DNA from: Cereibacter_A sp052244495
GTDB taxonomy: Bacteria; Pseudomonadota; Alphaproteobacteria; Rhodobacterales; Rhodobacteraceae
DNA: 64,000 bases
Assembly (NCBI GenBank): GCA_052244495.1
Contig: JBQPXH010000002.1
Reading direction: 5' to 3' (one strand)
The first letter of the stretch is position 1. Each line of letters opens with the position of its first letter. The notes under the pieces are model-generated. The model saw only the letters and a list, made by a program, of their open reading frames with translations. It was not told the origin of the DNA and searched no databases. Both the position numbers and the translations under genes were made by a program. Shown here one piece after another: positions 35,437-43,863 of this stretch.

Positions 35437-36140
35437 CTGTGGACCAGCGCGCCCGAGATCAGGCTCCAACCATCGGCGACGACGAAGAAGGCGAGCTTGA
35501 AGGGCATAGAGACGACGGCGGGAGGGACCATCATCATCCCCATCGACATCAGAACCGCTGCGACCACGAGGTCGATGACGAGGAAGGGCAGGTAGATGAG
35601 GAAGCCGATCTCGAACGCGCGCTGGATCTCCGAAAGAAGAAAGGACGGAACGAGTACCGACAGCGGCGAGTCGACGGGCGGCGCGGTCTCTCCGGGACGG
35701 AGTGCCTGAAGGCTGGCAAACGTGTCCGGATCGAGACGCGCGGCCATGAAGTCGCGGAACGGGATCGCCGCGGCAGCGATGGCTTGTGGCAGGTCCAGCT
35801 CGTTGCGGGTCAGCGGCTCGATGCCACGGATCCAGGCGTCAGTGAAGACCGGGTCCATGATGTACCAGGTGAGGAACAACGCGAGGCTCACGATGAGCAT
35901 GTTGGGCGGTGCCTGCTGAAGGCCGATGGCTTGGCGGAGGATCGAGAGCACCGTCACGATGAAAGGAAAGCAGGTGATCATCATCGCCAGCGCCGGCACG
36001 AGGCTGAGCAGCGTGATGGCCGCGATGAGCTGAATGCTGCGCGTGGTCAGGGAGCCACCGTCGCCCAGATCGACCGAGAGGCTCTGCGCGGTCGCGGGGG
36101 CCGCCCATGCGCAGAGCAGGATGGGAAGCAGGAAGCGCAT
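35427..36140 (-). CDS. fliP: Flagellar export apparatus protein FliP
   Basis: Core membrane protein of the flagellar type III secretion gate, 237 residues. It has a cleavable signal peptide (MRFLLPILLCAWAAPATAQ) and the conserved ILRQAIGLQQAPPNMLIVSLALFLT and PFLVIDLVVAAVLMSMGMMMVPP. The ATG overlaps the fliN stop by one base (TGATG). No FliO is seen beside it. Last gene of the minus-strand fliF-H-N-P unit. Confidence 0.95.
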   Translation of the reverse strand: MRFLLPILLCAWAAPATAQSLSVDLGDGGSLTTRSIQLIAAITLLSLVPALAMMITCFPFIVTVLSILRQAIGLQQAPPNMLIVSLALFLTWYIMDPVFTDAWIRGIEPLTRNELDLPQAIAAAAIPFRDFMAARLDPDTFASLQALRPGETAPPVDSPLSVLVPSFLLSEIQRAFEIGFLIYLPFLVIDLVVAAVLMSMGMMMVPPAVVSMPFKLAFFVVADGWSLISGALVHSYL

Positions 36141-36406
36141 CACAACCCGCCTCGCAGATTGGCGACCTCTGTGAGACGGACAGCCAGTTGACCCGCCTGG
36201 TCGCCTTCGAGCTCCGTCAGTTCGCCGCGGCCGATCAACCGGTCGCCGACGTAGAGGTCGACCGGGTCATCCACGCGCCGATCGAGCGGCAGGACCGAGT
36301 CGCGCTGAAGGCGCAGCAATTCGCGCACCGGCGGCCGGGCTCGACCGACCGAAATCGTGATCTCGATCGGGACCTGAGTGAAGGGATTCTGGTCGGGCTC
36401 ATCCAT
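36140..36406 (-). CDS. fliN: Flagellar motor switch protein FliN
   Basis: C-ring component of 88 residues, essentially only the SpoA core: VPIEITISVGRARPPVRELLRLQRDSVLPLDRRVDDPVDLYVGDRLIGRGEL. This is shorter than enteric FliN (137), lacking its N-terminal extension. The start MDEPDQNPF overlaps the end of the FliH-like gene by 8 bases. FliM and FliG, its usual partners, are not encoded in the window. Confidence 0.93.
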   Translation of the reverse strand: MDEPDQNPFTQVPIEITISVGRARPPVRELLRLQRDSVLPLDRRVDDPVDLYVGDRLIGRGELTELEGDQAGQLAVRLTEVANLRGGL

Positions 36407-36992
36407 GGCGGAGTTCCTGTTCCTTGAGATCGAAGAAGTCATGCACGGCGGCGGTGATCTCCTGCACCGCCCGATCCACGTCGATGCGCATTTCTGCGGC
36501 GCCGAGGCGCAACGAGACCTGCCCGTCACCGAGGCTCTGCTCTTCCACGAGGTCGAGAGGAAGACCCGTGGCCTGCGCAAGAAGGGCCTCGATTGCCGGA
36601 CGTGACGCCGGATTGACCATCAGCGTCACCGGCGCCTCGGCGATCTGCTCGGCGAGGGGCATCAGGGTCTCGAGCACCAGCGGGGCGAGCGCATCTCGCG
36701 CCATCTCCGGCAGGATCCGCGAGATGAGCACGTCGATGAGCGGTTCGATGGCCCGCAGGACATGCATGCGGGCCTCGTGGAAGGTGAAGCCGAGGGCCTG
36801 CATGTTCCGGGCGAGATCGGCATGCATCCGCGCCTGATCCTCGTTCTGCGCCTTGACGGCATCTTCCCAGCCGGCGCTGTAGCCTTCCTCGTAGGAGGCG
36901 AGGCGACCGTCCTCGATGGTTGCCGTATCGGTAACGACGATTTCGCCCGTTTCCTCGGCCCGGTCTTCGAACACCTCGAGACGCAGTGCCAT
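36399..36992 (-). CDS. fliH: Flagellar assembly protein FliH (regulator of the export ATPase)
   Basis: Protein of 197 residues between fliF and fliN. The acidic N-terminus contains a YEEGYSAGWEDAVKAQ segment (the FliH/YscL-type GxxxG stretch), followed by a long helix and a V-ATPase-E-like C-terminal domain (MVNPASRPAIEALLAQ ... LRLGAAEMRIDVDRAVQEITAAV). FliH binds and restrains FliI at the export gate. The ATG overlaps the fliF stop by one base. Sequence identity in this family is low; position strengthens the call. Confidence 0.82.
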   Translation of the reverse strand: MALRLEVFEDRAEETGEIVVTDTATIEDGRLASYEEGYSAGWEDAVKAQNEDQARMHADLARNMQALGFTFHEARMHVLRAIEPLIDVLISRILPEMARDALAPLVLETLMPLAEQIAEAPVTLMVNPASRPAIEALLAQATGLPLDLVEEQSLGDGQVSLRLGAAEMRIDVDRAVQEITAAVHDFFDLKEQELRHG

Positions 36993-38584
36993 CACGGGGC
37001 CTCACGCTGCGGCTCCATCCAGCCGCGCAGGATTTCGACCGATTCCGTCTGCCGCTCCTCGATGAGGCGGCGAAGGCGCGCGACCGGATCGGCATCCTCC
37101 TCCGGCAGATCGAGGGACGCAGCAGTGACCATCGGGAAATCGGGAAGATCCGTCCCGTCGTCGATCTCTCCTGTCAGCGCCTCGCCGGCATCATATCCAG
37201 GCAGGGACAGTGGAGCCGCGTTCGGAGGTGACCGAACCTCCGGCCGGGAGGTGAGCACCGGGCGCACGACGAAGAGTCCCAGAACGAGCGCGACGAGTGC
37301 CAAGACGGCGATCTGGATGAGGCTCATCAGGTCGAAGCTTCCAAGGCCGCTCAGAAGGCCGGCTTCCGCCAGCGTTCCCAGTTCGGGCGGAACTTCGAAC
37401 GCGAGAGACCGCAGCGTCAGCCGGTCCCCACGCGCCTCGTCCAGTCCGACGGCCGAGCTCACCAGTTCCCGCAAGACCTCCAACTCCTCCTCGGGTCGGG
37501 GCTGCCAGTTCACCGTGCCGTCTTCGGAGAGGGTCTTGATGCCGTCCACGAGCACCGCGACCGTCAGGCGACGGACGGTTCCCGGCTGGCGCAGCAGTTC
37601 GCGCTGAGTCTGCGAGACCTCGAAGTTCGTGGTCTCCCGCGTTTCGCTGCTGCTGGATTTTCCGCCCGCCCCCCCCGCGGCATCGCCATCGGGCAGGTTC
37701 GAGGCGACCGTCACATCGGGCGACGGCTGGGTGGAGGAGCTCGTCCTTTCCTGCGTTTCGGAGGAAATCGGGACGCGGCCCTTCGGATCGAAGCTCTTCT
37801 CGACGATCGATTCGCGCGCGGTCTCGACATCGACGCTCACCTCGACCACGGCGCGGCCGGGGCCGACCCTTGCCTCGAGCAGCCGCTCGACGTTGTTGCG
37901 CAGCTCTGCCGCCTTGCTGTCGCCCGCCGCCGTGGCTCCGTCCTTTTCGTCTCCGGAGCGGATCAGCCCGCCCACGCTGTCAATGACGGACACGTCCTCG
38001 GGCCGCATTCCGGCCACGGCCGAGGCGACGAGATGCTTGAAGGCGCGCGCCTGCACCGGCGTCAGCGTCCCGCCGGATGTCGTCACCGTCACGCTCGCGG
38101 TCGGAGGCTGGTTGCGTCGGAATGGCTGCGCATCGGGCTGGGCGATGTGGACACGTGCTGCCTTTACCTGTGGGCTCGCGAGGATCGTCCTCGCGAGTTC
38201 ACCCTCCTTCGCGCGCATGTATGCGGCATCGAACATCTGGGAGGTGGTCCCGAAACCCGAAAGTCCGTCGAGGAGCTCGTAACCGGCACTTCCTGTCGCG
38301 GGCAGTCCCTCGCCCGCGAGCTTCATCCGGACCTCGTCCCGGCGCGCGGCGTCCACATGGATCGAATCGCCCCGCACCTCGTAGGCCACGCCCTGAGCCT
38401 CGAGCGCGGCAACGACCTCGCCTGCTGCGGGCCCCTCGAGCCCGGCATAGAGAAGCGCCATCTGAGCCTGCCCAGTGAGCCGCGACAAGCCGAGAACGGC
38501 AAGAAACATTGCAAGCGTCGCGACGACGATCACGGCACGTCGGCGACCGTCGAGATCGTTCCAGATTGAGATCAGATTCTGCAC
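36992..38584 (-). CDS. fliF: Flagellar MS-ring protein FliF
   Basis: MS-ring subunit of 530 residues. An N-terminal membrane helix (~15-35, AVIVVATLAMFLAVLGLS) precedes the ring-building domains (YAGLEGPAAGEVVAALEAQGVAYEV; QPFRRNQPPTASVTVTT). A second helix lies near 430-450 (IQIAVLALVALVLGLFVV), before a cytoplasmic tail. The start is taken as GTG at 38584, giving (M)QNLISIWNDLDGRRR with GGAG upstream, rather than the ATG at 38626 in the promoter. First gene of fliF-H-N-P; fliG, which usually follows fliF, is missing. Confidence 0.94.
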   Translation of the reverse strand: MQNLISIWNDLDGRRRAVIVVATLAMFLAVLGLSRLTGQAQMALLYAGLEGPAAGEVVAALEAQGVAYEVRGDSIHVDAARRDEVRMKLAGEGLPATGSAGYELLDGLSGFGTTSQMFDAAYMRAKEGELARTILASPQVKAARVHIAQPDAQPFRRNQPPTASVTVTTSGGTLTPVQARAFKHLVASAVAGMRPEDVSVIDSVGGLIRSGDEKDGATAAGDSKAAELRNNVERLLEARVGPGRAVVEVSVDVETARESIVEKSFDPKGRVPISSETQERTSSSTQPSPDVTVASNLPDGDAAGGAGGKSSSSETRETTNFEVSQTQRELLRQPGTVRRLTVAVLVDGIKTLSEDGTVNWQPRPEEELEVLRELVSSAVGLDEARGDRLTLRSLAFEVPPELGTLAEAGLLSGLGSFDLMSLIQIAVLALVALVLGLFVVRPVLTSRPEVRSPPNAAPLSLPGYDAGEALTGEIDDGTDLPDFPMVTAASLDLPEEDADPVARLRRLIEERQTESVEILRGWMEPQREAP

Positions 38585-38639
38585 TTCGCACTCCGGCCTG
38601 GGGCTTCTGCCTTGCCGGATCAGCAATGACGGATGTGGC

Positions 38640-38654
38640 TTAACAATCGGTTAG
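38640..38654. promoter_or_regulatory. CtrA-type site in fliF/fliL divergent promoter
   Basis: TTAA-N7-TTAG, seven of eight matches to the CtrA consensus, 45 bases from the plus-strand fliL start and 56 bases from the fliF start. One site here could serve both directions. Confidence 0.6.
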
Positions 38655-38698
38655 GAGGATCAGGCCTATAGATCTGCCATCGAGAAAAGGAGTCGTTC

Positions 38699-39184
38699 AT
38701 GGCGGATGCAACGATGGATCAGGGCGCAACGGCTCCCAGGCGTTCGGCACTTCCGCTGATCCTCGGCGTCGTGCTCGCCGTCGCGCTGGGCGGCGGCGGC
38801 TTCTATGCCACGTGGTCGGGCCTGATCCTGACGCCATCCGGGTCGGAAGACGCCCATGAGGGGGCAGGTCCGGAACCGCTCCCGGACATCGCCTTCGTGC
38901 CGATCGACCCGGTGGTGATCAGCCTCGGCCGCGGGTCGACCCTGTCACACCTGAGGTTCACGGCCCAGCTCGAGGTCGCAAGGCAGAGCGCGCAAGAGGT
39001 GGTGCAGCTGATGCCGCGCATCATCGACGTGATCAACGGGTATCTGCGGGCGGTGTCCGTGTCGCGGCTGGAGGATCCAACCGCGCTCGTTCAATTGCGG
39101 GCGCAGATGCTGCGCCGCATCCAGATAGTCACCGGAGAAGGCCGCGTGCGCGATCTTCTCGTGACGGAATTCGTGCTGAACTAG
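38699..39184 (+). CDS. fliL: FliL family flagellar basal-body protein (copy 1)
   Basis: Inner-membrane protein of 161 residues: short cytoplasmic N-terminus, one helix (LPLILGVVLAVALGGGGFYATW), then a periplasmic FliL domain (FVPIDPVVISLGRGSTLSHLRFTAQLEVA ... IRDLLVTEFVLN type ending). FliL surrounds stator units and supports torque. It begins a plus-strand run leading to motA and flhA. A second FliL-domain gene lies at 48147-48671. Confidence 0.85.
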   Translation: MADATMDQGATAPRRSALPLILGVVLAVALGGGGFYATWSGLILTPSGSEDAHEGAGPEPLPDIAFVPIDPVVISLGRGSTLSHLRFTAQLEVARQSAQEVVQLMPRIIDVINGYLRAVSVSRLEDPTALVQLRAQMLRRIQIVTGEGRVRDLLVTEFVLN

Positions 39185-39193
39185 GAGGTGGGA

Positions 39194-39580
39194 GTGGACT
39201 TCATCGCCGATATCCTGATGGCCGGAGGCGCGTTCGGCGCAGCCTTGTATTGCTACGTCCTCTCGCAGCGGCTGAAGCGGTTCGCGACGCTTGAAGGAGG
39301 GATGGGCGGCGCCATCGCCGTACTGTCCGCGCAGGTGGATGACATGACGCGCGCGCTCGAGAAGGCGCGGGCTGCTGCCATGGTTTCGGCAAGCTCTCTC
39401 GAAGGCCTGACCGAGAGGGGCGAATCGGTCGCGTCGCGGCTCGAGCTCATGCTGGCCTCCATGCATGACCTGCCCGACAAGGCCGCGGATCCGAAATCCG
39501 AGCAAGACCCGGAGGCCGAGCGTCGTCTCCGCTTCGTCCGCCGCCGCAGCCTGCGAGAAGAAGCGGAGACCGGAGCATGA
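39194..39580 (+). CDS. Small membrane-anchored coiled-coil protein of the flagellar cluster
   Basis: Protein of 128 residues with an N-terminal membrane helix (DILMAGGAFGAALYCYVL), then a predicted coiled coil (about 35-85) and a charged, Arg-rich tail (RRLRFVRRRSLREE). GTG at 39194 is chosen because AGGAGG ends five bases upstream. Similar small proteins (DUF6468-like) sit between fliL and a MotE-like gene in other alphaproteobacteria; their role is not well defined and this family placement is tentative. The stop overlaps the next ATG. Confidence 0.6.
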   Translation: MDFIADILMAGGAFGAALYCYVLSQRLKRFATLEGGMGGAIAVLSAQVDDMTRALEKARAAAMVSASSLEGLTERGESVASRLELMLASMHDLPDKAADPKSEQDPEAERRLRFVRRRSLREEAETGA

Positions 39581-40131
39581 CACCGCGCTTCCGCACGCGC
39601 GGCGCGCTCGTGCTTCTCGCGCTGCTCCTAGCCTCGTCGGGCGCGATGCGCCTTGGCTCAAACCTCGGCGCGGCCATGGCAAGAGCCCCGGACACCTCCT
39701 CCGATGCACCCCTCACCTGTCCCGAACCGCCGCTCGCCCTCGCCGAAGCCTTGCGCGAGCGAGAATCGGCGGTGCGCGGCCAGGAAGAGGCCATGCAGAA
39801 GCGTCAGGCAGCACTCGACGAGGCCGAAAAGGCGGTGCGCCTGCAGATAGACGAACTCGCGCGGGCGGAGGCCGAACTGAACGAGACGATTGCGCGGGCG
39901 GATGGCGCGGCAGAGGGCGACCTCTCGCGCCTGACCGCGGTCTACGAGTCGATGAAGCCAAAGGAAGCCGCAGCGCTCTTTCAGGCCATGGCGCCGGAAT
40001 TCGCGGCAGGCTTCATCGGCCGCATGCAGCCGGAGGCGGCCGCAGCCGTCATGTCGGGCATGTCGGCCGAAGCCGCCTACAGCGTGAGCGTCCTTCTTGC
40101 CGGCCGGAATGCACTGGCTCCCACGGAGTGA
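39577..40131 (+). CDS. MotE-like flagellar protein
   Basis: Protein of 184 residues with an N-terminal signal/anchor (GALVLLALLLASSGAMRLG), a periplasmic coiled coil (~60-120) and a C-terminal MgtE-N-like helical domain (YESMKPKEAAALFQAMAPEFAAGFIGRMQPEAAAAVMSGM). This is the MotE/FlbB architecture; rhizobial MotE is a periplasmic chaperone for MotC. It overlaps the preceding gene by four bases (ATGA) and precedes motA, supporting a stator-related role. Confidence 0.75.
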   Translation: MTPRFRTRGALVLLALLLASSGAMRLGSNLGAAMARAPDTSSDAPLTCPEPPLALAEALRERESAVRGQEEAMQKRQAALDEAEKAVRLQIDELARAEAELNETIARADGAAEGDLSRLTAVYESMKPKEAAALFQAMAPEFAAGFIGRMQPEAAAAVMSGMSAEAAYSVSVLLAGRNALAPTE

Positions 40132-40138
40132 AGCTTTG

Positions 40139-40153
40139 TTAACCTCGCCTTGC
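40139..40153. promoter_or_regulatory. Weak CtrA-like site upstream of motA
   Basis: TTAA-N7-TTGC, six of eight matches, 35 bases before motA. Weaker than the four other sites in the cluster and listed for completeness. Confidence 0.3.
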
Positions 40154-40187
40154 GAAGATCGCGGGCGGCAGAAGCAGGAGTCTGGGC

Positions 40188-41057
40188 ATGATCGGGATCA
40201 TCGGCATCGTTGTGATCTTCGTCATGGTCTTCGGTGGCTATATCCTTGCCGGTGGCAAGATCGGCGTGATCCTGAAGGCCCTTCCGTTCGAAATGATCAT
40301 GATCGGCGGGGCCGCGGCCGGCTCGTTCCTGCTCTCGAATGACATGGCCTCCGTCAAGCATACGCTGAAAGACATCGGCAAGGTCTTCAAGGGCCCGAAG
40401 TGGAAGGTTGCGGATTACCGGGATCTCCTCTGCCTGTTGTTCGAACTTGTCCGGATCGCCAAGGTGAATCCCGTCGGGCTTGAGGAGCATATCGAGAATC
40501 CCGACGAATCGTCCGTCTTCGCGCGCTATCCGCGCATTCTGCATGACCATGATGCGATCGAGTTGATCTGCGACACGCTCCGCGCGGCATCAATGAACTA
40601 CGACGACCCGAACCAGGTCGAGGAAGTGCTCGACAAGCGGGTCGAGAAGGCGCAGCACCACGCCCTCCATTCCAGTCATGCCCTGCAGTCGATGGCGGAT
40701 GCCCTGCCGGCCCTCGGCATCGTGGCGGCCGTGCTGGGTGTGATCAAGACGATGGGCTCCATCGACCAGCCTCCGGAGATCCTGGGCAAGATGATCGGGG
40801 GAGCTCTGGTCGGGACCTTCCTCGGCGTCTTCCTCGCCTACGGTATCGTTGGCCCGTTTGCGGTCCGCGTGAAGGCGGTGGTCGAGGACGACGGTCACTT
40901 CTACAACCTCATCCGAGAGGTGCTGATTGCCAATCTCCACAATCATCCGGCCAACATGTGCATAGAGGTGGGGCGGCAAAACACGCCTCATCATGTTCGT
41001 CCCAGCTTCACGGATCTCGAGGAGGCCATCCGGGCCCTGAAGCAGGAGGCCGCATGA
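40188..41057 (+). CDS. motA: Flagellar stator protein MotA
   Basis: Proton-channel stator subunit of 289 residues with four membrane helices. The conserved channel regions are LPALGIVAAVLGVIKTMGSI and GALVGTFLGVFLAYGIVGPF, with the invariant prolines present. The cytoplasmic loop (LLCLLFELVRIAKVNPVGLEEHIENP) carries the charged residues that contact FliG. Its partner motB is at the far left of the cluster. The stop overlaps the start of the next gene. Confidence 0.96.
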   Translation: MIGIIGIVVIFVMVFGGYILAGGKIGVILKALPFEMIMIGGAAAGSFLLSNDMASVKHTLKDIGKVFKGPKWKVADYRDLLCLLFELVRIAKVNPVGLEEHIENPDESSVFARYPRILHDHDAIELICDTLRAASMNYDDPNQVEEVLDKRVEKAQHHALHSSHALQSMADALPALGIVAAVLGVIKTMGSIDQPPEILGKMIGGALVGTFLGVFLAYGIVGPFAVRVKAVVEDDGHFYNLIREVLIANLHNHPANMCIEVGRQNTPHHVRPSFTDLEEAIRALKQEAA

Positions 41058-43072
41058 TGAGACTGGCTGCCCGATGCCTCCTCGCGCTGGTGGCAGGCAC
41101 GCAGGCGGCGACCGCCTCGGAAGTTGCGGTACGAACCGGCGAGCACCCCGGCTTCACACGCCTCGTAGTCGATGATCCGGACATCAGGTCATGGAGCCTG
41201 GGACGGTCCGGCCACGACTACGAGCTTCGCGTCCTGCCCGGGGGACGCAGTTTCGCCCTCTCCGGCGCGTTCCGGCAGATTTCACGACGGCGTCTTGCGA
41301 CCTTGGCGGTCGCGCCGAATGGAGATCTGAAGCTGGGCCTTGGCTGTGATTGCCACGTTCAGCCTGTCGAGATCCGCCCGGGCGTGATCGTGCTCGACAT
41401 ATATGATGGTCCCGCTCCCGCAGGAGCCCGCTACGAGCATCCTCTGCCGGAGGAGGGTCAGCCCTCCCTGGCGCAGGTTCGCCCGCGCGGCCGGCCGGCC
41501 ACCGCCGAAGCTCGGTACGACTGGCGCAAGATCGAGACACCGGCAGCGGCGCCGAAGCTCTCCATGGAGCCTGCTGTTGTCACCGCCATGCGCCAGTCGC
41601 TGGTGGAGCAGCTCAGCCGCGGCGCCGCTGCCGGAGCGGTTGATTTTGTCCGAGAGCCTCCCCCAGCCGATCCGGAAGCGCCGCCGGATCCCGTCGGAAA
41701 CATCCAGATCCTTCCCGAGCCCGGCATCGACATTGCCGCGGAGGAGCGACCCGATGGAAGCCTGATGGCATCCGTCGCCGAATGCCCCTCCGACGAGAGA
41801 TTCGACGTAGCGTCATGGCGGGCCGAGGGACCGGTGGCCGACCAGATGGGCCACGCACTCTCCGGCCTGACCGGCGAATTCGACGATCCGCAGCCGACGG
41901 CCCTGGAGAGGGCGGTACGCTTCTACCTGAGTGTGGGATTCGGCGCCGAGGCGCGGCAACTGCTTGCTGCCTTCCCGCTGGACATGCCCGACCGAGACCT
42001 TTGGGATGCGATGGCGCGAGTCCTTGATGGCGAGCGGCAACCGGCCGGTCCGCTCTCGTCCATGGCGAATTGTGATACCGCAGCCGCGCTCTGGTCTGCC
42101 CTGGCGGACCCGCCGCCTACCCGCCGCGAGGTCAACGCACCCGCCGTGCTGCGCGCCTTCTCGGCTCTTCCACCGGATCTTCGTCAGCTACTCGGACCGC
42201 GGCTTGTGGAAGATTTTCTCAACCGCAAGGATGACGCAAGTGCGCAAAGCGTCAACCAGGCGATGCTCCGCGGCGGCGACGCCCCGACTGCCGGCGCTAC
42301 TCTTAGCTCCGCCCGTCTGTCCATCGCCCGTGGAGAAGCCCTGTCGGCTGCGGATCTGGCGAGAGTCGGGCGTCAGACGGGGCCCGACGGAGCCGACGCG
42401 CTCGCCCTGCTCGTGGAACAAAAGGTGATTGACCGCAAGGTGCCCACGACCGAGGATGTTCTGGCACTCGCTGCCCTTTATAACGAAAACGAGGGAACCG
42501 ACCTTGGCCGGCGTCTTGGCCACGCCTATCGCCTCGCCCTGGCTGCAACCGGTGACTATGAGCAGGCTTTTTCGCGGCGCGACCTCGCTCCCGATGCGGA
42601 CATCGAGGTTTGGAGCGTCCTCGCGGACATGGGTCCCGACAGCGCACTCCTCGAGTATGCCGTGCTGCCAGACCCCGGGTCGGCACCTGATCTTCCACAA
42701 CCGCCGCGCCAGATCCTTGCCGACCGCCTGAGGACTCTGGGGCTTGAGGGTCCCGCCAATCTCTGGGTCCAGCGCGAGCCCGATGCTGGTTCCGACGCGC
42801 GGACCGAAAACGCACCGCAAGGGACCGACCAGAAAGTCGCTGCAGCTTCTGGCTCCGACCCCTCCGCGGTGGATCAGGTTTCGACGGCGCGGGATGCGTC
42901 AGGTTCGGCAGAGGCCGATGCACAGGCGGCCAAGGTGCCGGCAGTCGCGGGTCTGCCGCAAGAAGGTCTCTCCGATCCCGAGGGAACGCTGGCGAGAAGC
43001 AGGGCGCTTGTCGAAGAAAGCGCCAAGGCTCGGCAGAGGATCGAGGATCTGCTGCGCAGCGCAGGTCCCTGA
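41054..43072 (+). CDS. Large exported protein of the flagellar cluster with AMIN-like domain
   Basis: Protein of 672 residues with a Sec signal peptide (MMRLAARCLLALVAGTQAATAS). Residues ~25-120 look like an AMIN-type beta domain (VAVRTGEHPGFTRLVVDDPD ... DCHVQPVEIRPGVIVLDIYDG). The rest is alpha-helical and repeat-like, with a low-complexity Ala/Asp/Pro section and a final coiled coil. AMIN-type domains target peptidoglycan or septal sites. It is translationally coupled to motA (overlap 41054-41057) and followed by a lytic transglycosylase, suggesting a periplasmic role around the stator. MotC was considered, but length and sequence do not match clearly. Confidence 0.6.
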   Translation: MMRLAARCLLALVAGTQAATASEVAVRTGEHPGFTRLVVDDPDIRSWSLGRSGHDYELRVLPGGRSFALSGAFRQISRRRLATLAVAPNGDLKLGLGCDCHVQPVEIRPGVIVLDIYDGPAPAGARYEHPLPEEGQPSLAQVRPRGRPATAEARYDWRKIETPAAAPKLSMEPAVVTAMRQSLVEQLSRGAAAGAVDFVREPPPADPEAPPDPVGNIQILPEPGIDIAAEERPDGSLMASVAECPSDERFDVASWRAEGPVADQMGHALSGLTGEFDDPQPTALERAVRFYLSVGFGAEARQLLAAFPLDMPDRDLWDAMARVLDGERQPAGPLSSMANCDTAAALWSALADPPPTRREVNAPAVLRAFSALPPDLRQLLGPRLVEDFLNRKDDASAQSVNQAMLRGGDAPTAGATLSSARLSIARGEALSAADLARVGRQTGPDGADALALLVEQKVIDRKVPTTEDVLALAALYNENEGTDLGRRLGHAYRLALAATGDYEQAFSRRDLAPDADIEVWSVLADMGPDSALLEYAVLPDPGSAPDLPQPPRQILADRLRTLGLEGPANLWVQREPDAGSDARTENAPQGTDQKVAAASGSDPSAVDQVSTARDASGSAEADAQAAKVPAVAGLPQEGLSDPEGTLARSRALVEESAKARQRIEDLLRSAGP

Positions 43073-43173
43073 GCTTCCTCCTGCGCTCGCGGCGGCGCAT
43101 GAGACGGCGCTAATCATTTACCAAGCTTCATGTCCGATGCTCATCGCGCCTGGACATCATGGAGGCCAGCAAG

Positions 43174-43863
43174 ATGAAGCGACGCAGCGTGACGTCGGCG
43201 ACCCTGCTGGGCGCGCATGTGGCGTTAACCTGTTTTCTCGCATCGACCTTTCGAGCGCAGGCGAGTCCCTCCGACGCCGCGCTTTGCGAGGAGGCGGCGC
43301 ACTACGCGGCACGCACCACGGGCGTTCCGCGCGAAGTGCTTACGGCGATCACCTTGACGGAAACGGGCCGCCGCTCTGAGGGTGGACCGATGCGTCCATG
43401 GCCGTGGGCGGTCAACCTGCAGGGCGAGGGACACTGGTTCCGAACGAGGCGCGACGCGGAGCAATTCGCGCAGGACGCGCTGAGGCAGGGTCTCGAGAAC
43501 TTCGATGTCGGCTGCTTCCAGCTGAACCACAAGTGGCACGCGAGTGCATTTCGCGGGCTCGAAACCATGTTCGATCCGAGGGAGAACGCACTCTATGCGG
43601 CGCGCTATCTGATGGATCTGCGACATGGGTCGGAAGACTGGTCCAGTGCTGCCGGCGCCTATCATTCGGCCACACCGGAGTACGCGCAGAGATATCGCGC
43701 GCGCTTCGACATGCTGCTGGCCGACCTGTCCGCCGGCGACCTCGATGTCCCGTCCGTCGTGCGCGTCAACCTTAACCCGCTCTTCCGGATCGGATCGGCG
43801 AGAAGCACGGGATCGCTGGTGCCCCTCGACGGTTCGCCGCGGCCCATGTTCGGAAGCCAATGA
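43174..43863 (+). CDS. Exported lytic transglycosylase of the flagellar cluster (SltF-like role)
   Basis: SLT-type peptidoglycan hydrolase of 229 residues with signal peptide ending AQA (residue 30). The catalytic glutamate is E63 in ITLTETGR, followed by the family's GCFQLNHKWH and AARYLMDL ... WSSAAGAYHS. The start follows GGAGG by eight bases. In R. sphaeroides fla1, SltF opens the cell wall for rod growth and binds FlgJ. Here FlgJ is a rod-binding domain alone, so this enzyme probably supplies the missing muramidase activity. It overlaps flhA by four bases. Confidence 0.85.
   Translation: MKRRSVTSATLLGAHVALTCFLASTFRAQASPSDAALCEEAAHYAARTTGVPREVLTAITLTETGRRSEGGPMRPWPWAVNLQGEGHWFRTRRDAEQFAQDALRQGLENFDVGCFQLNHKWHASAFRGLETMFDPRENALYAARYLMDLRHGSEDWSSAAGAYHSATPEYAQRYRARFDMLLADLSAGDLDVPSVVRVNLNPLFRIGSARSTGSLVPLDGSPRPMFGSQ

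Noticed and set aside
41054..43072. Assignment of the 672-residue protein as MotC
   Set aside because: Rhizobial MotC is about 430 residues and I see no clear sequence likeness; only the neighbourhood (MotE-like, MotA) suggests it.
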